The position numbers were made by a program, and so were the translations under genes. 19,433 bases of DNA. It comes from Natronohydrobacter sp. Its GTDB lineage: Bacteria; Pseudomonadota; Alphaproteobacteria; Rhodobacterales; Rhodobacteraceae. The stretch is from positions 1 through 19,433 of the forward strand of contig SKIM01000137.1 of the NCBI GenBank assembly GCA_007116445.1. Direction: 5' to 3'. The notes beneath the pieces were generated by a model, which was not told where the DNA came from, made no database searches, and saw nothing but the letters and a program-made list of their open reading frames with translations. Positions 1 to 5,954 of the stretch are shown one piece after another; the stretch's first letter is position 1, and each line of letters starts with the position of its first letter.

Positions 1-41
1 CCGGCCTGCGCGTAGCTCAACCCGTTTTTGCCCTCTGCCAT
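1..41 (-). CDS. purM: Phosphoribosylformylglycinamidine cyclo-ligase (AIR synthetase), N-terminal fragment
   Basis: Reading the minus strand from the ATG at 41 gives MAEGKNGLSYAQAG before the window edge. This matches the conserved PurM start, which in relatives reads like S/AxGKNGLTYADAGVD. PurM makes AIR from FGAM with ATP in purine synthesis, in the cytosol. An AGAGG ribosome binding site lies 7 bases upstream of the ATG. Only 13-14 codons are visible, so the call rests on one short but distinctive peptide. The gene is divergent from the metallo-hydrolase at 183. The rest of the protein, including the catalytic domains, lies outside the window and its integrity cannot be judged. Confidence 0.72.
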   Translation of the reverse strand, partial: MAEGKNGLSYAQA

Positions 42-71
42 GCTCAAGCCTCTCGCGTCATCGCCCCATAT

Positions 72-100
72 TGCCCGCGCGGATACTCGATAAGCGGGCA
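72..100. promoter_or_regulatory. Inverted repeat in the purM / metallo-hydrolase divergent intergenic region
   Basis: A perfect 7-base inverted repeat, TGCCCGC (72-78) and GCGGGCA (94-100), is separated by 15 bases that include GATACT and GATAA. It lies in the 141-base divergent intergenic region. It could be an operator for a dimeric regulator or the base of an RNA hairpin. No regulator family can be assigned from sequence alone. Confidence 0.3.
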
Positions 101-182
101 CAGGGCAAGCTGACAACACGGCTTGAATCTCCGCGCCGCGCCCCTAGGTCACATTCAAAGATCTCAATTTGAAGGATTGATC

Positions 183-1070
183 ATGCCTGAGACGACCACC
201 GCGACACCCATCGTGCGCGCCTTTTTCGACCGCCCGACCGGCAGCCTGCAATATGTGTTTCACGACCCGGCGACCAAGCGCGGCGCGATCATCGATCCGG
301 TGTGGAACTTCTATCCCGAAGCGGGGGCCGTGACGACCGAGAGCGCGGACGAGATCCTTTCTTATATCAAAGCCGAAGGGATCAAGATTGATTGGGTGCT
401 CGACACCCATCCCCATGCCGATCATTTCAGCGCCGGGCCTTATCTGGCCGGAAAACTCGGCGCGCCGCATGGCATCGGCGAGAAGGTCACGGGCGTGCAG
501 AAACTCTGGAAAGACATCTACAACCTGCCCGATGATTTTCCTACGGATGGGCGGCAATGGGACCGGCTCTTTGCGGAAGGGGACGAGTTCATGGTCGGTG
601 AAATCCCCGTCAAGGTGATATTCTCGCCAGGTCATACGCTGGCGTCCATCACCTATGTCGCGGGCGACGCGGCTTTTGTGCATGACACGCTGATGATGCC
701 TGCCTCCGGCACCAGCCGCGCGGATTTTCCCGGTGGCAGCACCGAGGCGCTGTGGGACTCGATCCGCGCGATCCTGGATCTGCCCGCACAGACGCGGCTT
801 TACATTGGCCATGACTATCCCGACGCGGGTGATGCCCCCCAATATATGGCCACAGTCGCAGAGCACCGGCTGAGCAACCGGCATGTCAAGGATGGCATCG
901 GCCGCGCCGAGTTCATTGCTCAGCGCGACGCACGCGATGCGACGCTGAAATTGCCCGCGCGTATGCTTGAAGCGTTGCAGGTCAATATCCGCGGAGGCCG
1001 CCTGCCGGACCCAGACGCCTCTGGTCAGGTCTTCCTGCGCAAACCCATCGGTGCGTTCGATCCGCGCTGA
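183..1070 (+). CDS. MBL-fold metallo-hydrolase, persulfide dioxygenase (ETHE1/Blh)-like
   Basis: This is a 295-residue protein of the metallo-beta-lactamase fold. The full ligand set is visible: the HxHxDH motif HPHADH at residues 76-81, H151 in SPGHT, D168 in HDTL and H210 in YIGHDY. In the ETHE1/Blh persulfide dioxygenases, a mononuclear Fe(II) is held by two His and one Asp equivalent to H76, H151 and D168. These enzymes oxidise glutathione persulfide to sulfite in the cytosol. The ATG at 183 is preceded by GAAGGA 6-7 bases upstream. An in-frame TTG at 123 would add 20 unlikely residues and has no good ribosome binding site. No rhodanese domain is fused. Glyoxalase II-like activity is the alternative, but the WNFYPEAG/ADHFSAG neighbourhood fits the dioxygenase branch better. 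The fold is certain and the substrate is inferred. A TSUP permease lies 1.5 kb away on the other strand. Confidence 0.85.
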   Translation: MPETTTATPIVRAFFDRPTGSLQYVFHDPATKRGAIIDPVWNFYPEAGAVTTESADEILSYIKAEGIKIDWVLDTHPHADHFSAGPYLAGKLGAPHGIGEKVTGVQKLWKDIYNLPDDFPTDGRQWDRLFAEGDEFMVGEIPVKVIFSPGHTLASITYVAGDAAFVHDTLMMPASGTSRADFPGGSTEALWDSIRAILDLPAQTRLYIGHDYPDAGDAPQYMATVAEHRLSNRHVKDGIGRAEFIAQRDARDATLKLPARMLEALQVNIRGGRLPDPDASGQVFLRKPIGAFDPR

Positions 1071-1080
1071 GGAACGCGTC

Positions 1081-1109
1081 TTGACCGGCTGCAGCTTTGC
1101 GCATAGCAC
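1081..1109 (+). promoter_or_regulatory. Candidate sigma-70 promoter for the CAU tRNA
   Basis: TTGACC (1081-1086) and TAGCAC (1104-1109) are separated by exactly 17 bases and lie 13 bases before the mature tRNA 5' end. The -35 is close to consensus and the -10 is weak. The position, just after the stop codon of the upstream gene, suits an independent tRNA promoter. Confidence 0.45.
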
Positions 1110-1121
1110 TCGGGACAGGGC

Positions 1122-1198
1122 GGGCCTGTAGCTCAATTGGTTAGAGCAGAGCGCTCATAACGCTTTGGTTGGGGGTTCGAGTCCCTCCGGGCCTACCA
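1122..1198 (+). tRNA. tRNA with CAU anticodon (probably tRNA-Ile2, otherwise elongator tRNA-Met)
   Basis: The complete cloverleaf can be folded. The acceptor is GGGCCTG against CGGGCCT, with G-U pairs at both 1-72 and 6-67. The D arm is GCTC/GAGC. The anticodon stem GAGCG/CGCTT encloses the loop CTCATAA. The T arm is GGGGG/CCCTC with TTCGAGT, and CCA is encoded at 1196-1198. The CAT anticodon is Met on paper, but C32 and the GCTCATAA context resemble the minor isoleucine tRNA whose C34 is changed to lysidine by TilS. It is clearly not an initiator tRNA, because the lower anticodon stem lacks the three G-C pairs. The 3' end was probably an integration target: an integrase remnant starts 63 bases downstream. 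Confidence 0.92.
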
Positions 1199-1261
1199 TT
1201 TCCCGCAATATCAGTGGCTTAGTTCAGCTGTTCCAGTGTGACACGCAAGTGAGACACACAG

Positions 1262-1998
1262 GTGAAGCTGAACAGCTATCTTTCCAAGTCCCGACACGGC
1301 CTCTTTTATTTCCGCTGGCCCTTGCCTGAGCGAGCGACAACGGGCAGGCGCAGGACCACGCTACGGCTGTCGCTCGGCACACGCTGCCCGAAAAAGGCTG
1401 GCGAAATGGCCCGGCATCTATCATCCTACAGCCTAAGCCTTTCCAACTGTGCGACTTTCCAGACCATGCGCCATGACAAAATCCGTGACCGCATCCGCCA
1501 GCACTTTCAGCGGATACTGGACCGCCAGAAAGAGCGGGTGCACCGAGATGGACCGCCAAGTGCGGAATAGGTCGAGCGCTACCGCAGCACCATAGACATG
1601 GCGCAGGAGCGTTCGGAACATTACTGGGACATGATCGACCCTGAGACAGCCGGGGCAGCGACGCTAGAAGCACTTGCCCCGAAAATGGGTCTGCCGCCCG
1701 AGATCGTCAACACGCGTAGCGACATGCTCTTGGACGAGATCAGGAAGGCACAGCGCGACCAGATGTCAGCCTTTCTCGCCTTCTTGGACCGGCAAGCCCG
1801 CTATGACTTCGAGACAGCAGACCGCATCGGCACCGCCCCTGAGTCGAATGCGCCCGAGACGCCGCAAGGGGCATCCTTGAGCAAGGCCATTGACGAATAC
1901 CTTGAAGAACACCGGCTCGCCAGCGCGTGGGCCGGTCGCACAGCGGACGAGAAGCGCACGGACCTTGCCCTGATCGGTGAAATCTTGGGCGCGGACAT
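1262..1998 (+). pseudogene. Tyrosine-recombinase (phage/island integrase) remnant, amber-interrupted and truncated
   Basis: The GTG at 1262 opens with MKLNSYLSKSRHGLFYFRW, the N-terminal module (DUF6538-like) of roseobacter site-specific integrases. It is followed by the typical LSLGTRCPKKAGEMARHL stretch. The frame meets a TAG at 1568-1570 (codon 103) and then continues in the same frame as VERYRSTIDMAQERSEHYW, so a single base change such as GAG to TAG would explain the break. The remaining part runs to a core-binding, SAM-like segment at about 1880-1995 (SKAIDEYLEEHRLASAW). There it stops being integrase and joins a DeoR-family fragment. The whole catalytic domain (R...HxxR...Y) is missing, so it cannot recombine DNA. 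The position just after a tRNA 3' end is the classic integrase arrangement. Translation restarting at 1598 could make a fragment, but no function is expected. Confidence 0.8.
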
Positions 1999-2435
1999 CG
2001 CAACATCATGGTGCTGAGCAACAACCTGAATGTGGACAATATTCTCGTCGATAACCCGAATTGTGAGATCATCGTAGCCGGAGGATTATTGCGCCGCGCC
2101 GATGGTGGGCTGGTCGGCACAGTCACCACGCAGGCCATCCAGCAATTCAAATTCGAGATTGCCGTAATCAGTTGCTCGGCACTGGATGAGGATGGCGACA
2201 TGCTCGATTTCGACATTCAGGAAGTCGGTGTCAGCCAGGCCATTCTCAGACAGGCACGCAGGCGCTTTTTGGTCGCGGATCATTCCAAATTCCGCCGCCG
2301 CGTACCGGCCAGAATTGGCTCCCTTGCGCAGATGGACATCTTCTACACTGATCCCCGGTCACAGAGTCCTTGGCCAATGCTTGTCATGGATGGGGAACAT
2401 CGGTGCAAATCGCGCCGCCCGACGCCCCCCTGTGA
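1996..2435 (+). pseudogene. GlpR/DeoR-family repressor remnant (C-terminal sensor domain only, frameshifted)
   Basis: From about 1996 the frame reads HRNIMVLSNNLNVDNILVDN, then IIVAGGLLRRADGGLVG, SALDEDGDMLDFDIQEVGVS and FLVADHSKF. These are the hallmarks of the DeoR C-terminal effector domain as found in glycerol-3-phosphate repressors (GlpR). The N-terminal winged helix, which binds DNA, is absent; integrase sequence sits there instead. At about 2355-2358 the frame slips. The continuation VTESLANACHGWGTSVQIA lies two bases over and ends at a TGA at 2433-2435, with the form of a normal family C-terminus. The gene is therefore broken at both ends of the remnant. The ATG at 2008 could start a 160-residue product by chance, but it has no good ribosome binding site. 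Family assignment is strong; the GlpR subgroup is likely. Confidence 0.8.
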
Positions 2436-2608
2436 CCAGGTTCAGACCGGTTTCCGTATCGTCTGGCGCGCGCAGTCTTTGCGCCACTGACTGCACGGTA
2501 GCGGCCCGCGCGTTGACAAAACCGCACCCTGCTTGAGAAGGCCATGCCAGAGGGTGCGCAAGACAGCCGGCGCAACTGGGCGGGGCCGAAGACCCTGATG
2601 CGCATTGG

Positions 2609-3340
2609 TCAGAAAACGGCCTCGAACAGGATCTTCATGGCGATCGCCCCGAGCAGGACGAGCAGGACCAGATCGAACAATGTCGCAGAGGCGCGCTTGC
2701 CGAGCCAGTTGCCCAGTGGCATCGCCAGAAAGATCAGCCCCAGCGCCCCAAACCCATAAGCCAGCATCTCGAGGCGCATCAGCCCAACACTCCAGAGGGC
2801 AGGGATCTGCATCGCGGTCATGGACACGAAGAAGATTGATATCGTTCCGATGAAAGTGTCGCGCGGCAGTCTCATGGCGTTCAGAAAGGTGATGGAGGCA
2901 GGGGCCGAAATGCCTGTCGCGCCTTGCAGAAAGCCGCCGATGAGCCCTGCTGCCGGACAGATCCGGGCGGCCCAGTCGCGCGCCAGTGACCAGTTCGGGC
3001 GTGCTAGGCGCAGCGCGATATAGGCGATCACGGCGCAGGCGACCATCAGCGACAGCGTATCCTGTGGCAAGGCCGCCAGAAACAGCGTTCCGACAACGAC
3101 CCCCAGCATACCACCACCTGCGAAGCGAAGCAGAAACGGGCGTGGCATGGCCTGACCACGATACTGCCAGGCCTGCCAGAGATTGCTGAGCAGATTTGGC
3201 ACAACGAGGATCGCCACAGCAGTCTGCACATCGAACAGCATTGTCAGCGCGGGGGCGGCGATCACCGGCGCGCCCGCGCCTGTGGCGCCTTTCATGACGC
3301 CACCGAGCAAAATCGCAAGGGCGGCCAGAATCAGGCTCAA
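2609..3340 (-). CDS. TSUP-family (TauE/SafE) membrane permease
   Basis: This is a 243-residue protein with about eight hydrophobic segments in two similar halves. It has the glycine-rich family motifs GGVMKGATGAGAPVIAAPAL near residues 12-32 and GLIGGFLQGATGISAPASI in the second half. TSUP proteins move small organosulfur anions, sulfite or sulfoacetate across the inner membrane; the substrate here is not known. The most likely start is the TTG at 3340, preceded by ATGAGG 5 bases upstream. In-frame codons further up (to 3493) encode a hydrophilic, low-quality extension, and an ATG-ATG pair near 3351-3356 is out of frame and closes at once. A long-loop inverted repeat (2523-2530 with 2551-2558) lies downstream, without a T run. 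The gene follows the GlpR remnant in convergent orientation. Together with the metallo-hydrolase at 183 it could form a sulfur-handling pair, as in bigR-blh operons, but here the two are separated and on opposite strands. Confidence 0.8.
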   Translation of the reverse strand: MSLILAALAILLGGVMKGATGAGAPVIAAPALTMLFDVQTAVAILVVPNLLSNLWQAWQYRGQAMPRPFLLRFAGGGMLGVVVGTLFLAALPQDTLSLMVACAVIAYIALRLARPNWSLARDWAARICPAAGLIGGFLQGATGISAPASITFLNAMRLPRDTFIGTISIFFVSMTAMQIPALWSVGLMRLEMLAYGFGALGLIFLAMPLGNWLGKRASATLFDLVLLVLLGAIAMKILFEAVF

Positions 3341-3606
3341 GGCAACCTCATCATGTTTGCGTCCTGTGGCACAGATTTGCCGCGATGCTGCGCTGTTGCA
3401 AGTTCGTGCTGCGCCCTTATCGATCCGACCCGAATGACCCGCACCAGCATTGGGAGGGGCGCGTTCTCCGACGCCCGCCGATTGGCCGCGCAAAGATCCG
3501 ACTGACCGCTGGGGTCAAACATGCCCCGCCGCTTCAATCACCTCGCGGCGTCTGCATGGCGATCAAGGCCCGGTTTTCAGTGCAGCTAACCTGGGGATAT
3601 GCGCCA

Positions 3607-3624
3607 AGGCGCCGTTTGGCGCCT
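3607..3624 (-). terminator. Strong hairpin downstream of the BKACE gene
   Basis: AGGCGCC (3607-3613) and GGCGCCT (3618-3624) form a perfect 7-pair stem with a 4-base loop, starting about 10 bases past the BKACE stop codon on the minus strand. There is no clear T run, so it may be a weak terminator, an mRNA-end stabiliser, or a processing site. Confidence 0.4.
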
Positions 3625-3633
3625 GCGCGCAGG

Positions 3634-4467
3634 TCATGTTGTTTTCCGCAGCCCGAGGATCTCGCGCGCCTGCTGCCAACTGGCCACGGGGCGGTCGTAT
3701 TTCGCGCAGAGCTCCACAGTGCGGGCGACGAGTGCGGCGTTTGAAGGTGCCAGTGTCGCGCGGTCGAGACGCATGTTGTCTTCCAGACCTGTTCGCGTGT
3801 GGCCGCCGCGCGCGATTGCCCACTCATTCACCACGATCTGATTTGGGCCGATGCCTGCAGCACACCAGAGCGCATCGGGTGAAAACCGTTGCAGAGTCTC
3901 GATATAGATATCAAGGATCCGCTCATCCGCAATCATCGCGTTTTTGACGCCCATCACGAATTGCACATAGAGCGGGCGCTTCAAGCGTCCGTCATCGGCC
4001 ATACGGGCAGCCTGGATGACATGGCTCAAATCGAAGGCTTCGATTTCGGGCATGACATCGTGTTTCTGCATCTCCGAGGCCAGCCAATCGACCAGATCAG
4101 GTGCGTTTTCATAGACGCGAGTTGGAAAATTGTTGGACCCCACCGCGAGCGATGCCATGTCGGGGCGCAGGGGTAACATGCCGCCGCGTTCTGATCCCGC
4201 GCCGGACCGTCCGCCAGTCGAGAACTGGATGATCATGCCGGGACAATGGGTCTCAAGCCCCGCCTTGAGCTGCGCGAATTTCTCCGGGTCAGAAGATGGC
4301 GTCCCGTCATCGTTGCGCACATGGCAATGCGCGATCGCGGCCCCGGCCTCGAATGCGGCCTGGGTGCTCTCGATCTGCTCGGTGACCGTGATCGGCACGG
4401 CGGGGTTGTTAGCCTTGGTTGGCACCGAGCCTGTGATGGCGACGGCAATGATGCAGGGGGTGGTCAT
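3634..4467 (-). CDS. Beta-keto acid cleavage enzyme (BKACE, DUF849)
   Basis: This 277-residue TIM-barrel protein belongs to the 3-keto-5-aminohexanoate cleavage enzyme (Kce) family. These cytosolic Zn enzymes condense a beta-keto acid with acetyl-CoA to give acetoacetate and a new CoA ester. Visible motifs are ITGSVPTKANNP near the N-terminus, AHCHVR with Zn ligands H47 and H49, FSTGGRSG at about 82-89, and ARGGHTRTGLEDN with E229, which matches the third ligand (E230) of Kce. The ATG at 4467 has AGGA about 8 bases upstream. An in-frame extension to 4734 is low-quality and rejected. The substrate is unclear: family members act on 3-keto-5-aminohexanoate (lysine fermentation), dehydrocarnitine and others. 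No carnitine or lysine genes are adjacent, so context does not decide it. The gene stands alone on the minus strand, with a hairpin after its stop. Confidence 0.88.
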   Translation of the reverse strand: MTTPCIIAVAITGSVPTKANNPAVPITVTEQIESTQAAFEAGAAIAHCHVRNDDGTPSSDPEKFAQLKAGLETHCPGMIIQFSTGGRSGAGSERGGMLPLRPDMASLAVGSNNFPTRVYENAPDLVDWLASEMQKHDVMPEIEAFDLSHVIQAARMADDGRLKRPLYVQFVMGVKNAMIADERILDIYIETLQRFSPDALWCAAGIGPNQIVVNEWAIARGGHTRTGLEDNMRLDRATLAPSNAALVARTVELCAKYDRPVASWQQAREILGLRKTT

Positions 4468-4789
4468 GGGAATGTCCTGTCTTGTCGCAGCAATATCCCC
4501 GCGCGCAGCGCGGCTGGGGGTGGATCGGGTGATTATGCGCAGGATCTGATCACGCGCACCGCGTCTGTTGCCAAGAAAACCGTTTTGCCGGGCCGCTGCA
4601 AGCAGATATAGGATCAAGAACAGTCTGGCGAGAATTGCGCTGCGCTTTGCGATCTGCCTGAAGCGGGGCGCTATTGTCTGATCCACGGGCAGAGGCTTGC
4701 CTGCAGCCTGGCACCATGCAGAGTTCAGTTGCATGCGCGCCGTAATTCAGGCGAAAGGCGCACCGACCCAGTGGCCGATGCGCGCTCGA
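4468..4789. other. Intergenic region upstream of BKACE
   Basis: No convincing coding sequence was found in these 322 bases. The open frame extending upstream from the BKACE start lacks family similarity. A short inverted repeat, GTGAT (4529-4533) with ATCAC (4549-4553), lies 62-86 bases before the BKACE start codon and could be an operator. A terminator-like hairpin for the cytochrome gene is at 4758-4783. I could not identify a persuasive -35/-10 pair for BKACE. Confidence 0.5.
4758..4783 (-). terminator. Terminator-like hairpin after the long-linker cytochrome c gene
   Basis: On the minus strand GCGCATCGGCC (4783-4773) pairs with GGTCGGTGCGC (4768-4758) over 11 positions, two of them G-U, around a 4-base loop. 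CTTTCG follows. It starts 7 bases past the stop codon at 4790. The T run is short, so efficiency is uncertain. Confidence 0.5.
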
Positions 4790-5683
4790 TCAGTCCTGTG
4801 CGCTCTGGCTCAGCAGGCCCAACACGTCGATGCGATCCTGTTCGTTACGCAGCCCTCTGAACGCCATCTGGTTCCCCGGGATGTAGCTGTCAGGGTTTTC
4901 CAGCCATGCGAGCAGGCTTTCGACGCTCCAGACGCCACCATGTTCCTGCAATGCGCGCGAGTAGCGCCAGCCCTCTGCAGCGGCGACGTCACGCCCGATA
5001 ATGTTCACCAGATGCGGACCACCGCGGTTCTGTTCGGTTTCATAGACATGGCATGCAGCGCATTGCCGCCAGACGCGCTGACCATTGTCCAGATCTGCAC
5101 CCGCGAGCAGAGCCAGCCCATCATCCGCGATCCCCTCAGCGTCCGATGTGATGGCACCTTCGTCGGTCTGTGCAATCTCGGTTGTTTCTTCTTCAAGGGT
5201 TACTGCATCTTCTGTCGCTACGGTCTCTGCGACCTCCTGCTCGGGGGCATCGGCAGAGGCTGCATCAAGCGCGGGCGCTTCCGCCATCGCGGCGCCCGTG
5301 TCCTCTGCCTCCGTCACTTCAGCTTCCACTTCAGCCACGGTTGCCTCTGCTTCAGTCACCTCAGCTTGGGCCGTCTCGATTTCGGTGGCATCCGCGTCTG
5401 CTATCTCGACCTCGGGTTCCGACGGCACTTGTGTCGCGTCGGCGGCAAGCGCCCGTTCGCTGGCAAGGTCGCGTGGCACCCTGTTGACGGACGGCACAGT
5501 CGCTGTTGGCGCTTCGGCGGCCACTTCACGCAAAGTCTCACGCACCGCGGCAGACCGTTCCCGCGCGCCGAAAGCGTCCACGATCACGATCAGAAAAAGA
5601 AACGCGACCCCGCCTGCCAGGGCAAGGCGTATGGTCCGATCCTGTAGCAAACGATTTTGTATGTCTTTCAACCAGTTTTCCAT
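4790..5683 (-). CDS. Membrane-anchored class I cytochrome c with long acidic Ala/Glu linker
   Basis: This is a 297-residue protein. A single hydrophobic segment at about residues 19-37 (LRLAL..FLFLIVIV type) anchors it in the inner membrane with the rest in the periplasm. Residues about 55-195 are low-complexity, rich in Ala, Glu, Asp, Thr and Val with repeated EAEVTEAE-like units. The C-terminal heme domain has CAACH at 208-212 and the probable axial methionine M273 in PGNQMAFRGL. The architecture resembles CycM and cytochrome cy, which shuttle electrons from the bc1 complex to oxidases or photosynthetic centres, but their linkers are usually shorter. The ATG at 5683 has GAGG 5 bases upstream. 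The gene diverges from the pho operon and shares a 263-base intergenic region with it. A second, compact relative lies at 12215. The partner oxidase is unknown. Confidence 0.85.
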   Translation of the reverse strand: MENWLKDIQNRLLQDRTIRLALAGGVAFLFLIVIVDAFGARERSAAVRETLREVAAEAPTATVPSVNRVPRDLASERALAADATQVPSEPEVEIADADATEIETAQAEVTEAEATVAEVEAEVTEAEDTGAAMAEAPALDAASADAPEQEVAETVATEDAVTLEEETTEIAQTDEGAITSDAEGIADDGLALLAGADLDNGQRVWRQCAACHVYETEQNRGGPHLVNIIGRDVAAAEGWRYSRALQEHGGVWSVESLLAWLENPDSYIPGNQMAFRGLRNEQDRIDVLGLLSQSAQD

Positions 5684-5809
5684 TTACGCCTCGTTCATCC
5701 CTGCAAAAGTTCCGTTTCCCGATCCTAGATATATTTTGCCGCAGATCATGTTCAACTGTGATACGTCCTTCCACCCCGGACTTGACGCGCGCCCGTTGCA
5801 CGCGCTTGT

Positions 5810-5840
5810 CTGTCACAGAACTGTTACGGGGGCGCGATAA
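5810..5840 (+). promoter_or_regulatory. Pho box and -10 element of the phoR-phoU-phoB operon
   Basis: CTGTCAC (5810-5816), AGAA, CTGTTAC (5821-5827) is a pair of 7-base direct repeats with an 11-base period, as in the PhoB-binding Pho box (two CTGTCAT-like repeats with a 4-base A/T spacer). A possible -10, GATAAG/CGATAA at 5835-5841, lies about 8-9 bases further, where it is expected when the Pho box replaces the -35. This predicts positive autoregulation of the operon by PhoB under phosphate limitation. Confidence 0.75.
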
Positions 5841-5879
5841 GCAAAGCTCCGAGAGGGCCACGCATGCAGGAGCGGTTTG

Positions 5880-5954
5880 ATGCATTATCCCAATCGCCAA
5901 GACGTGCCTGGCACAGTGGCGTTGCGCGCAGGATCGGACAGGTCAGATGAGTGA
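5880..5954 (+). CDS. Short leader ORF overlapping the phoR start (possible translational coupling)
   Basis: The ATG at 5880 opens a 24-codon frame (MHYPNRQDVPGTVALRAGSD, then RSDE) that ends at TGA 5952-5954, eight bases into phoR. It has AGGAG (5868-5872) 7 bases upstream, a better ribosome binding site than the AGG 4 bases before the phoR ATG at 5947. It lies downstream of the Pho box, so it would be on the phoR mRNA. It could feed ribosomes to phoR or modulate its translation. The peptide shows no recognisable domain. Chance occurrence cannot be excluded. Confidence 0.35.
   Translation: MHYPNRQDVPGTVALRAGSDRSDE

Noticed and set aside
144..1136. A 330-codon open frame on the minus strand across the metallo-hydrolase.
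   Set aside because: It is the complement of a gene with all metal ligands, and its product has no recognisable fold.
1170..3340. A second copy of the tRNA 3' end (attR) downstream of the integrase remnant.
   Set aside because: I looked for a repeat of the T-arm and acceptor sequence and found none, so the far end of the element is lost or outside the window.
3341..3633. Short open frames between the TSUP permease and BKACE genes.
   Set aside because: None has a good ribosome binding site or recognisable motif; only the hairpin at 3607-3624 is distinctive.
5085..5840. A Ser/Ala-rich open frame on the plus strand opposite the long-linker cytochrome c.
   Set aside because: The repetitive Ser/Ala product is the complement of the Glu/Ala linker codons. 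The heme-bearing frame is the real one.
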